Shown here: positions 1 to 11,344 of the stretch, piece by piece | Layout: every line of letters starts with the position of its first letter | How positions within the stretch are numbered: position 1 is the stretch's first letter | Assembly: GCA_000231825.2 (NCBI GenBank) | Contig: JH720344.1 | Span: forward strand, 538,982 to 602,981 | Length of the DNA stretch: 64,000 nt | From: Tetrahymena elliotti 4EA | Lineage: Eukaryota; Ciliophora; Oligohymenophorea; Hymenostomatida; Tetrahymenidae | Reading direction: 5' to 3' | Made by a program: the position numbers and the translations under genes | Notes under the pieces: model-generated | Told to the model about the DNA's origin: nothing | Seen by the model: only the letters and a program-made list of their open reading frames with translations | Databases searched by the model: none

Positions 1-2
1 AA

Positions 3-1813
3 AGACTATTCAATAAATTAAACAAAAGTCTTATTTACAGTAAAATGACATTCTTTGATAAAAACCCTGTTGGAAGAATAGTTAATAGATTATCTGATGA
101 TATCCTCTGTATCGATGATTCTTTACCTTGGACATGCCATGTCTTCTTAGAGGAAGTAGCATACACATCAGGGTATTATTTTTATTAATTTCTAGTCTTA
201 AGTTTAAAGTGAAAAAATGTTTATTTTCCTCAAAAATATCTAACTTAATGGTTTTATTTATTAAAATTTTAATAATTTTCCCTTTCATAAGATTGAACAC
301 AGAATTTAATTTTTTTTTTAAATTTTTGGTATTTTGGTGTAAATATTTTAAAATAAAACTAAATAGCTATCCAACTGGTGTCATTATACAATTCCCTTGG
401 CTGATAATTTTTGTTTTGATTTCAGCTGGCCTGATTTATTGGGTTTAAAGAATATTTAGAGAATCAAACAGAGAAATTAAAAGATTGAATTCTGTCAACT
501 CTGGAAGATTGTTGACAAGCTTAGGAGAAACTTGCAATGGCCTAATTTTAATTAGGTCTTTTGATAGAGAAAGATATATCTTGAAGGATTACTTACAAAC
601 TTTAAATGATAGTGTTAACACTTACTTAATTACTTCTGCTATTGAAATTTGGATGTCTATTAGATTATTACTGATAAGCAATTTCTTATTTATTTGTGTT
701 TCTGTAGCAAGTATAATCATGATTGTAGGTAACTTTGATTTTAATTATTAATCTATTTCATTGTCACTGACCTACTCTATGCTACTCTCTGCAAAGTTTT
801 CTGATCTTATTTGCTTCTTTTGTAGTGTAGAATAAAATATGGTATCAATTGAACGTGTCAGGTAGTATTTTAATAATGATTAAGAAAAACCAGATTTTAT
901 TGAAATGCAAGATGAAGAAAAATCAAAAATAGATGAAGAATAAGGAAATTAAAATGAAAAAAATATTGCTATTGAGTTTAAAAATGTTTATATTACCTAT
1001 GATGAGATTAGTCCCGATATGAATCTCACTAAAGAATCGATGGATGTTCAATTTGCTCTTCAAGATATTTGTTTAAAAATAAAGAAAGGAGAAAAAATAG
1101 CTTTTTGTGGAAGAACTGGATCTGGAAAAACTTCTATTTTAAACACACTTTTCAACATGTATCCAATTTAATTTGGAAGTATTTATGTTGGTGGAAAGAA
1201 TATAAAGTCTTATTCCTTGAAACAATTAAGATCATAAATGTCTATTATACCATAATTTGGGTTCCTTTATAATGCTACACTTAAGGATAATTTAGATCCT
1301 GAGAGTAAAATTCCAAGAGATAAAATATAAACAAAGATTAATGAAACAAATCTTAAAATAAGAGACAACCCTCATTCAGATAAAAATTAAAATAATACTG
1401 AGGACAGCTTTAATGGAGAAAAATAAATTATTTAAGCTGAACCTGAATAAGATGAAGAAAAATAGGCAGATTAAAACCTTGATTTTGAAATTGAAGATGG
1501 AGGTTAAAATCTCTCTAATGGAGAAAAGCAAGTTGTTAACTTTTTAAGAATAATTTTGAGAGAAACAGATATTGTTTGCTTGGATGAAGCTACTTCAAAT
1601 ATGGATCCTAAAACAGATGCAGAACTTCATAAGCAAATATTTAAATTTGCAGAGAATAGAACTTTATTGGTAATTACTCATAGATTAGAAAATATTGAAC
1701 TATTTGATAGAGTAATTGTTTTAGAAAAAGGAAGAATAGTTGAATGTGGAAATGTAACTGAATTGAGAAAAATTGAAGGAGGTTTCTTCAACAAGTTACT
1801 TAAAAACAATTGA
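3..1813 (+). CDS. ABC transporter, ABCC/MRP type, C-terminal half (5' partial)
   Basis: This is an ATP-driven membrane exporter of the ABCC/MRP type. The window opens inside the second transmembrane domain, where the MRP-typical FFDKNPVGRIVNRLSDD stretch is visible. The final nucleotide-binding domain follows, with Walker A GRTGSGKT (about 1109-1132), a Q-loop IPQFGFLYNATL, signature LSNGE (about 1511-1525), Walker B IVCLDEATS (about 1571-1597) and H-loop THRLE (about 1676). One intron is inferred at 173-366 (GTATT...AATAG), which joins TSG to YPTGV in phase. The rest is open when TAA/TAG are read as Gln, and it ends at TGA. All ATPase motifs look intact. An acidic, Gln-rich insert of about 50 residues sits between the Q-loop and the signature, where most family members have a short linker. 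The 538 codons present are about a third of a full MRP. Confidence 0.93.
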
Positions 1814-3548
1814 ATCAACAAAAATTTAATTTGGAACAAATATTGTTATAAATCTTTTCTGTTTTTTAAATAAATGTACAAGAAATTATGTCTATATTAG
1901 AAATCAATAATAGATTATCTTAATTTACATTCATCTTTTTTATTTATTTGAGACTGACCCCTACACCAAAATTAAATCCTAACAAAAATAGAATATTTAA
2001 CTTTTTCATTACTCTTATTTGCAAAGAATTTATTATTTTTTGAAGAATGAGCAAATAACTTTTTATTTAAAAAGTAGACTATGAAATGTTATTTGTTTAT
2101 TTATTTCTGAATAAAACTTTTTTTTTTAATAAATAGGCTTTAAAAACAATTTCAAATCAATCTTTTTTAAACTCTTAAAATATTGATTATGTAAATATGA
2201 AAGCTCTATTAAATTTTAATTTTGAATTCAAAAGTAAGAAAACTACTAGGGTTGATAAGAAATAAATTGAATGCAAAAATAATTTTATAAAAGTAGGCAG
2301 CAAGCAGACAAAAGAATAAATAAAAAGAAAAGTCACAGCTAGTTAGTAAGATAATTAATAGGGGAAAATAAAGAAATTTGTATATTTTTTTATTAAGCTA
2401 AAATTAAAAATTTTTAACATTTTAACTTAATTTTTACAAAAATTAATATTATTAATGCTTTTATATTGTGTTATAAAGAAAACTGTAGATAGATTTGTTG
2501 GTATGTCGATTAATTTAAGGAGCAAATGCTTTTTTAAAGCCTAACAAGTTTAGTTAGACAATAGTTTAATTTTTTTTTAAATATTTGATAAAAATATCAA
2601 GAACTTTGCATTTATTAAAATAATTTCTTGAAGGTTTATTTGAATTTATTTTGAAAAATAAAATTAAAAGGTAATATAAATTAAAAAATTGATAGGTTTT
2701 TTAGTCTCCCTATATATAACTTTAAGAAGTTAAGATTTGAATACTACGTGTTTATACTATATATGTTTATGGACTATATTAAATCTAATAGAAGTTTTAG
2801 AATTATTCTATTATTCTTTATTGTTAAATGTCTATTCTATGCAGCCTAAACTATTTCTTAATCATCCAAACTTAAAAAACTTTCCAAAAAAGTATAAAAA
2901 TATATCTTTGTGCAATCTATTATTAGCTAAATTAGTATTAAATCTATTTCAAAAAATCTATTTGGCCTATTAAAAAACAGGTATTATCCAAAATAAGAGC
3001 TTAGAAATTATTTTTCTATCTTAAATTTAAAAATATGTGAGTAGATTTATGAATTAATAATAGTATCTCCTCTAACTCCATTTGAATATTTTAAGATTTG
3101 ATATTTCAAAACTGGAAAGAAGTAGTAAAATTAATTAGTATGATATTGAAGATAAAATGACCTAAGAGATAAGCAAGTAGATACTTGCTAAGATGTACAC
3201 ATAATATTAATAAAATAAGATTTAAATACTACGTGTTGCTTAGTAAATAAATTTCCATCTTCATTTGAAATACTTAATTAAAAAAAAGAAAGTTTAATTA
3301 ACCAGGTTATATCTAATAGAAAATTTAGAATTCTTCCATTTGTTCTATCTTATTAACTTATTATTCTATTTATCATAAATTTAGGGAGGCATTCAAAGTT
3401 TTAGAATTAATTTACTGTTTTTAGGAAAATTTGTATTTATTATTATTCGTACATTAAGAAAAATACAATCTATTTATCTTGAATAAATTAGAAGTCTATC
3501 AAGTCTTAAAAACTGAGAATCAATCTATCAAATTAGAAAATTAAAGAT
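1814..3548. other. Intergenic, no gene recognised
   Basis: This is AT-rich DNA between the ABC transporter stop and the RING gene start. The only open frame of note (2737-2973) has no family resemblance and looks like chance. A roughly 20-base string (aagattt-R-aatactacgtgtt) occurs near 2732 and again near 3218. Each copy is followed at a variable distance by a similar tctaataga...tttagaatt string, suggesting a degraded dispersed repeat. Confidence 0.6.
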
Positions 3549-4855
3549 ATGGAAACAGATACCAAAAGTAAATAGAATTAAGAATAAAGTTAGGATCCTA
3601 AACTTGCTAGATTTTCATGCAAGATATGTTTAGAAATAGCAGAATCTCCTGTAATTACTCCTTGTGGCCATCTTTATTGGTAATTTTAAAAACTTAAAAT
3701 TTTCAAATAGTTTATTAATTATTTTTTTCTATTAAAACAATAAGCTGGAAGTGTATTTATCAAGTAGGCAATTTATTTTGATTTAAAATGATATTATGTT
3801 TTAAGTAGTGTTGTTACAATCATAAAAATAGTTTCAATTTTAAGCATTCAATTATGATAATCCAAATAAATGATTTATATCAACTGAAATCACAATCATA
3901 ATCATCAATATTTTTATAAAAAGTGGGCAGTTAAGAAACCAAGTTGTCCTTTTTGCAATAATAAGATTGATGTGAATAAATTGACTACAATTTACACTGA
4001 AGAAGAAGAGAAATCAAAGAAAGAGTAAGAATGACTATTTATTTAAAATATAAAATCATTATTGATAGAAAAAACAAAAAAACATATTTTCCTTTGAAAT
4101 CACTCTATATTATAGTGAACTTTTTAATTGATTGTAGTAAATCTATATGTCAAAATCTAATTATGAAATTAATTATAAATAATAGAAACAGTAATCATTC
4201 TGAGTAGCCTTCACATTCTTAAGAAAATTAAAGTTAATCATAAGAAAATGAATAGTAGAATAGCTAAAATTAATAAAATGAATAGGATATTCCAAGAAGA
4301 CCATAAAATCCTAGAGAGAATTTTGAGAATAATAACCACAACAGATAATAAGGAGGCTTTAATTTTGGATTCTTTGGATTCCCAGGAATGTTTTTTGGTG
4401 GTGGATTGGGTTTGGGTGGATTCACTTTCAATTTGAATGGATTCTAATTTGGAAACGGATAAGGAAACCATGCTTAGGGATGGTAAAAATACTTAGGGCT
4501 TATTCCATTAGTTATATTCTTGCTGTAATTCTTGCTGCCTTTAGTTTTCTAGATATTTGGAATAAATTAAAACCAAAGTTAGCCAGAGTATACTAATTAT
4601 AATTCTCAAAGAGGAACATACAAATAGACTAATAATAAAAATAAATAAAATAAATAATATAAAAACAACTATTATTCTTAAAACTATAATAATTACAATC
4701 AATATAATGACAATTATGAATGGTCTTATGGAGAATATACAGAAATTATTTGTATTATTGTTTTAACTTTCTTTATTTATTTAATAGGAAAAGTTAGATA
4801 AAATAGATTTAACTAATAAAATTAGTAACAATAAAGATAACAAAATTAATATTGA
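3549..4855 (+). CDS. RNF5/RNF185-like membrane-anchored RING E3 ubiquitin ligase
   Basis: This is a likely E3 ubiquitin ligase anchored in the ER, as in the RNF5/RNF185/RMA1 family, which acts in ER-associated degradation. The inferred exons are 3549-3679, 3745-3763, 3924-4024 and 4186-4855, giving 306 aa. Joined, they give a complete C3HC4 RING: C24, C27, C39, H41, C44, C47, C58 and C61, with the family strings ITPCGHLYCW and CPFC. The RING is followed by a Gln/Asn-rich linker, then a Gly/Phe-rich stretch (GGFNFGFFGFPGMFFGG) like that before the anchor of RNF185. Two hydrophobic segments follow (LGLIPLVIFLLQFLLPLVF and IICIIVLTFFIYLI). The intron phases restore the RING exactly, including the second intron that splits it after IYQ. 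The start is the first in-frame ATG upstream of the RING. Confidence 0.9.
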
Positions 4856-5689
4856 AATTAAATTAAAAAAAAGAAAGTAATTAGTTTTTATAAATAAAAA
4901 ATCATGTTTATTTATTTTTCTGCATATTAGTGAGAAAGAATACTTTAGTTTTGTTAACATTCCTTTAATAACATCAATTATGAAAGATAAATCTACTTTT
5001 AGATTAAAAAAATATTAATAGCTATTATTTTTTTTATTATTAGATTGATAACGAGTTATTTAAACTCCAAAAAAAATTACTCGATTTTTAATTATTTATC
5101 AGAATAAAAATACTACATTTAGATGTTAGTTAAAAAATATATTTAAAATAAATTTAAGTTTAGCAAATTCACATATTTTTTGTAGTTAATCAATTTTGAA
5201 TTAACTTCTAATTATTGTATTGATTACTAACTAAATTATTTCAAATTTATCTTATTTATTAACTTTTCACTTACATTTATATAAAATAAAGTTTAAAAAT
5301 TTTCTCTATTTCTTATTAACTTTTCACTTACATTTATATAAAATAAAGTTTAAAAATTTTCTCTATTTCTTATTAACTTTTCACTTACATTTATATAAAA
5401 TAAAGTTTAAAAATTTTCTCTATTTCAATAAAAAATTACTCTTTAATTAATTTAATAAAAATTTTGTTGGTTCTTTCAACAAGTCAAAAACAAAGAGATC
5501 AAATTAATAATTAATAATAATAGAGAATATCTTTAAAATTGGTAAAAAATTATTTTCAAATTATTAAATTATTTGAAAAAAAATAAATTTAAATTGAATA
5601 GAATTCTTTTGAAAATATTAAAACATTTTTTTATTAAAATAAAATAAATAATAATTAATTCTAAAAGAGATAATACTGATCGAAAAAAA
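4856..5689. other. Intergenic, contains a 57-bp tandem repeat
   Basis: No gene is recognised between the RING gene and the LRR-like gene. The stretch is AT-rich and holds the three-copy 57-bp repeat listed separately. Confidence 0.6.
5256..5426. repeat. Tandem repeat, three exact copies of 57 bp
   Basis: Three head-to-tail copies of a 57-bp unit begin with ttattaacttttcacttac and end with ttctctatttc. The unit starts are at 5256, 5313 and 5370. I see no differences between copies, which points to recent amplification, or to copy-number collapse or expansion in assembly. It lies about 400 bp downstream of the RING gene and 260 bp before the LRR-like gene. Confidence 0.95.
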
Positions 5690-8378
5690 TGTTAACCTTA
5701 AAAATTTGAGATAAAATTTGTTACGATTAAGGAATCTCATAATTTGGTAAATTTATTTTAAAAGAATTTTATCTCAAATAAAAAAGTAGTTGAAAATCTT
5801 AATTAAGGATATGAAGAATTTTATAACTAATTTAAAACAAAATAGATAGATAAAAGTACTGAAATCAAATATCCTCGGCCTGAATGTCATACTGTTGATT
5901 TACATTTTAAAGAACTCTACCCTGAAGATAAACTGAAGCAGTTTTAGTAGATTTTTAAGCCTCAAAATATTTTAAAAGTTACAAAAAACTAGGGCAAAAA
6001 TGTTTATTTTATAGTTGATTAAAGTTAGAGCTCAAAAGATATTTGCAGCTAATTTATGAAAGTATTTAAGAGTCTTAACAGTGATGATGAGCTTCTCAGC
6101 CTATGCTTTTATTAAGTTAAATTAGATGTCAATTGCAAAAATTATGGCAATAACTTCTTAATGAGTATTGCTTTATATATTTTCGATCTAATGAAGTACA
6201 TCACAGATTTAAGCTTTTATTTCTAATTTACTCAAATAAAAAGTAGAAATATTAGTGTTTTAAGTAAAATTTATTTTAAATCATTTTAATTTTTATCCAT
6301 TTTTTTTGTTGTATATTTTAAAACTTTTTAAAAATCTTGAGTATTTTACTTCAAAATGTGATTAAGAAATCCTCTTTCAAAACAATTCACAAATAGAATT
6401 ATTCTGTGCATCTTTATCACCTTTAATAACTAATCTGAAATCTTTTTCCATTCTTAATAACTTAAAAAATAAAGGATATTCACATCCTATTCCTTCAAAC
6501 TTTACATCTTAAATTTCTAAGCTTTTAATTAGCTGCAAAATGCTAAAAATTTTGAAATTAGATTTTGGCTATATGGGATGGGAGAGAGAAAGAAGCTAAT
6601 ATATCCCTTAAAATATTCTAACTAATTTGCTTATGTATAGTACAATGGCCTGACACTTTGTATGTCCTAGAAATTAATTTTGATTGAATGACTTATGAGA
6701 ATAGAGTTGTAGGATATAGTGAAGTTTAGTCTTTCCTTATATAACTTAATTGGTCGATTAACAAATAATCAGATTTAAAAGAATTTTCCTTGAATCTTAC
6801 AGGATTAAAACCATTTGATAATGCAAATATATCATAACAATTGATTTAACTATCTAAAGAGCTAAAAAATGTGAATATTCTTGATTTAGAGGTATTTTAT
6901 TTGCTTATTTAATTTTAATAGAAACTATTCAATACTTAAATCAAATAAATTTTCTTTTAAATAACATTTTATTCAATAGATTTTATTATTTTAATTCAAT
7001 ACATTTTTTTAACACTTAATTTATTTTTTTAAAAAGGCTGGAGGCCATTTTAAGATGGACAATAAAGATTGGCAAATATTTTTAAACAATATAAGCGACA
7101 TAAAATAACTTTAAAAGTTAAAACTTAATATAGAGTTCTGGAAAGATTTTTATTCTAATCCTTGCTAAGCAAATTCTTAATCTTTAATAATTACAGAATT
7201 TATCAATAGTTTAATCAAAAAACACAAATTTACACTAGAAAGTTTATCATTAAATACTGACGACTGGAATTTTTTAAATACTGTGAATCATAAAAGTATT
7301 ATAGATTAAATATCTAACTTTGTTAATCTTAGGAGCTTGAATATTCTTTTTTATAAAAGTAAACAAAAGGGTTACTACTAAATTAAGAATTTGAAAAGTA
7401 AGCCAAGGAAAATTGATACAAAAATCTTCTCAAAATCTGGTTTAAATTACTCCTTAAAAAGAATTTAAGACAGAAAAAGTAACTGAGAAGCCAGAAGTTC
7501 AGGTGTTTAACTCAACAAAAATAATCGAAAAGTAGGAAATAAAAGAAGTGTAAAAAGAAGAAGTTGATTTATAAAAAAAAGGAAAAAAAACATCTTCCAA
7601 ACTAAGTTAAAAGAAAGAAGAAGAAAGATAATATTTGTAAAATTTACTATCAAAGTATTCTTCTTCTGATTAATAAACAAATGAGTCTCCATCAAATAAC
7701 ACTTTAGAAGATTTCAAAAAAAATATAATTTATGATTTTAAAAATGCTAGTTTATTATATATACTCTTAAATAGAAGGTTTAATAAGATTTTTATTGACG
7801 TATCTTTACTAATTCTTTTATCAATTCAATAAAATCCTTACTCTGTATTGTCTTTAAATCATTATTTTTCTAATTTTCAAGTTTTTATTTAATCTCTACT
7901 ACTTCTATTTAAAATATTTTCAATTAAAATTCTATTTGGGTTTTATTTATTTCTAAATTTAACAAGTTTTAGAAGAAGAATGTGTTTTTTCCAGAAATTT
8001 TCCTAATTAAAGATAGAAAATTTTTACTGCTTAATGAAAACTAGTAAAAACTAACAAAATTTTTTTTACTTATTGAACCACATTAATGCCATAAAACTTA
8101 GCATTTACTTAAATTATTTAGTCTTAAAGTCACAAATAACTTTTAAAGAAAAATAAAAATTATTTGATTAAAAATTTGAAAGAATATTTCTTAATTCTTT
8201 CAAAGTATATAAATCCTCATTTAAGTATTCATTAAAATATAAAATATTTCATAGATATTTTCCAATGAAGAGATTTAATTTTTTTCCTTTACAACTGCTT
8301 TAAGATTTTTTAATATTCTTAACAATTAAAAACCTTGTCAATAAAATAGAAATTCTATAATTGCACTTCATCAACTGA
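5690..8378 (+). CDS. Leucine-rich-repeat-like protein, 5' half unresolved
   Basis: I do not recognise a precise family. Reading TAA/TAG as Gln gives several long open segments with LRR-like spacing, for example KELKNVNILDLE, LQKLKLNIEFW and FVNLRSLNILFY. The last three exons are secure: one ending at 6891, then 7037-7397 and 7462-8378. They are joined by introns 6892-7036 (phase 0) and 7398-7461 (GTAAG...AAAAG, phase 1), ending at TGA 8376-8378. Upstream, open segments exist in three different frames (about 5582-6340, 6342-6660 and 6700-6891). I found no start ATG that fits the first segment, and no clean intron to bridge the TGA near 6682 except a possible 46-nt one. It could be a real gene with more introns or a decaying LRR-family member. 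Confidence 0.55.
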
Positions 8379-8755
8379 AAAACTTATACTTAGCTAAATT
8401 TCAAGAATTTTAACATATTATTAGAATCTTAAGCAGTTTACGATGATTTGGGAACTAATATAATGAAAATATGACTAGAATACGTTTTATTTTTTTGTAA
8501 TAAAATAAGGAGAACACCGTCATTAGAAGTAATAAATAAAAAAATTTTAGTTTTTAAAATGTATTGATTTATCATTTGATATTATTCTAAAAAAATTTAA
8601 AGAAAAATTTTAAATCTTTACCAAAAAATTAAAACCAAATTTTTCACAGAAACTAAAATATTTTTTAGGTAATTTTTAATTAAAAAATTATCTGATTATG
8701 TTTTCTTTTTTATTAAGTATCAAATTTTAAATGTCTTTTTAGAAGAAGATTAACC
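8379..8755. other. Convergent intergenic spacer
   Basis: This AT-rich gap separates the 3' ends of the LRR-like gene (+) and the MACPF gene (-). Nothing else is visible in it. Confidence 0.6.
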
Positions 8756-11344
8756 TCAAAAACCTGGACAGTTACATTATAGTGTTTCTCCATAAGGACC
8801 ATTGTAAAGAGTAGGTATACAATCTGTACAAATTAACTTATAGAATTAGTTAGGAGCTGGTTGGTTTAAATCAGAATACTCTGGACCTTGACCAATTTAA
8901 CTAATACTACAACCTCTATTAACCCAATTACCATAGTATTCTGGAGGTCCACCAAGTTCAGGATACAAATTATGAACAACAGTTCTAAAATTACCTTAGC
9001 CATCTCTTTCATACCTTACTTCAATCATTAATCCCTGATATTCATTCATATTACCCGAGCTACATATATTCTTAACCTGTTAGTAAGGTTATCCAGGAGG
9101 ACATGTAGAAGCATCTTTTAATTCAAATGGGCTTTTAATTTTAATTTGTCTAGGGAAACTAATAGTACCACGGCCATAGTTATAAGGTCCTTATAAAGCA
9201 ATAGCATAAGCTACTCTAGGACCTAGATTTTATACTCTTCTTTATTCTCTTACTGCAGCTTAGTAGCTATCTTATCTTTATCTCATTTATTCTATTCTAC
9301 TGTTAATTGCTAATTATAAATTAACCCTGACTTAAGGGTTACTTGTTAAATTATCCCAAGAAACAAATCTATTGATCTTCAATAAAGCTGGATTCTAGCT
9401 GATAGTGCTTTCCCAATTGGCAACATCCTCAGGATTACCTCCAAATTTGTGATCAATAGATACTTGTCTTCTTGCAGTGAAAAATCCATCTCCAGGGTTT
9501 CCTTACAATTCATTATGCAAGGCTTAAGTAACTTGATCAGGAGATAAACCTCCAGTGAAAGAAGGAGAAGAATAGACACAAGCTTTGAATACTGTTTGCT
9601 TTTCAATCATACCTCCAATGTAAGTATCTACTGCAATATGAGTACCCCAAGAATCTAAAAATTAGTTGTAAATATCTGGCTAGTAATCTTCAGGGAGAGA
9701 GTCAATAGCTCTCTAAGCGAATCTATTAAGCTTCAAGTTATCTGTGTTGAATGCTAAACTGACTGTATTTTTGGTTTGTTGAGAAATTGATGTCTCTTAA
9801 TTACCCTTGAAGAACTTATCAAATACTTCATTTAAATCTTTAGATGAACTATATTGACCTCCTAACCATTAACCTCTTTGGGTGGCATCCAACCAAATAC
9901 TTGTTAATTCAAACTCATTCTTGAAAATTCTTACATCAGCATCTAAATTGATGTATTAAACTGAAGTTTCATCAGCAACAACAAAAGGATTGTTAGTAAG
10001 AGGGTCTCTATAGATTTTATCCTAGCTTGGCTCTTACTAATATGTAAGTTAGATGGCAGGTAACTTCAACTCACCAGTAGAAATATCAAAAGAAGCACCA
10101 ATACCAGCAGGCATTCTTGGAATACTTTACTAAAGATTTCTTTTGTATGAAGTAAAAGCATAGTTTTCTACCGGGCAATAGACACCGTAGTAACCTGGGA
10201 AAGGGCAGAGTTCTTATGCTGCTTCTCCAATAATACTTTAAGATAAAATCTTGTATAACATTCTTTTAGAAAATAATGATGGAGTTTTAGGAGACTGAAC
10301 TGATTGTTCAAGAGAAAATTAGAAGGTTTAGATTTAAGCGAAAGATGGAAGTTTACCGTTTTTCAAATAGAAATCAATTGTCTTTCTTAAGTGAATTTAC
10401 ACTTCAGGATATTCATAAGCGAGATCTGAAATGTATGAAACTGTAGTGTTTACAGGTTATGGCTTGTAAGTAACTGAGGATTCCCATGTTTCCCAAGCTT
10501 TAGGATCTTACAAGTGATCTACTTCAGGTGAAAAAACAATCACATCTTCAGAATTTTTCTTGAAATCTTCATGCAGTTTTTAACCTATTTCAGTAGAATT
10601 GTAGCCGAATTTAAATTTGTAAACCTAATAGCTAAAGTCTATTCCGATTTGAGTCTTAGCTTCTTGATAGTCAACAGTCTTAAGATAATTCTAATCTAAG
10701 GTTGTGTAAATCTTAGCTGAACCTCCCATAATAACGCTGCTTACATAGTGAGTACCAAAGGAAGATACAACTTAATTGTAAATAGTCTATTAAGTATCAT
10801 TTTGAGGGTCTTTAGCCATTCTATTTAGAGCATCTAAGGATTATTTAAACATTGGGTTAAGAGGCATCAAGAAGGCAGGAGCAGTAGTTAAGCTATACAT
10901 AGCCCAGTAAGACTAAGAAACAGAAATAGCCTTATTATTTTTGGTAATATCTTCATGGAACTTATCTAACTAATGGTTAATTCCTAGAGAGATAGAGAAA
11001 CCAGAAATTCCTATGCCAGCAGAGAAGGAAATAGACTCAGAGTACTTTTTTTAGAAATCAGAAAAGGAATAGTAAATACCTTCGCATTAAGTTTCCTTTC
11101 TTAAGGACTGAGCTGTAGCTTGAATTGTGATTGGTACTTAGTAAGTAGCTCCATTGATTTAAAAATCAGTTTATCCATTTGAGAGATCAAGGTTGAAAAC
11201 AGGATACTTACTTTAGCCAAGTTAATCATTCAATATTTTAAGGCCATCATAGCCACTTTTGATGTAATCAAGACCAGGTAATTACTAGCATTGAGCTAAT
11301 AATATAGCCATTGCAAGAAGTACTATAGCTTTTTTCAAAATCAT
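8756..11344 (-). CDS. Secreted protein with two MACPF (perforin-like) domains
   Basis: This is an intronless 862-aa reading frame from ATG at 11342-11344 to TGA at 8756-8758. It begins with a short, strongly hydrophobic signal peptide (residues about 1-19). The membrane-attack-complex/perforin signature (Y...GTH) appears twice: VVSSFGTHYVSSVIMGGSAK near residue 195, and FLDSWGTHIAVDTYIGGM near residue 565. Each is preceded by a cluster of helical segments and followed by a GG...W..S...P closing segment, as MACPF domains normally are (DPKAWETWESSV in the first, GGNPEDVANWESTISQNP in the second). MACPF proteins form oligomeric pores or act in development. Which applies here cannot be told from sequence. 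A 170-residue Cys-containing C-terminal region follows, which I do not recognise. The gene stands alone, convergent with the LRR-like gene. Confidence 0.88.

Noticed and set aside
2737..2973. 78-codon ORF in the spacer after the ABC transporter
   Set aside because: Low-complexity Leu/Tyr/Asn composition, no family resemblance, and no poly-A-rich leader like the real starts here.
8855..8880. Chromosome breakage sequence (Cbs)-like string, reverse complement of AAACCAACC
   Set aside because: The core AAACCAACC is present, but the next base is A where the Tetrahymena consensus needs a pyrimidine then C. It also lies inside the MACPF coding region and no telomere-like sequence is near.
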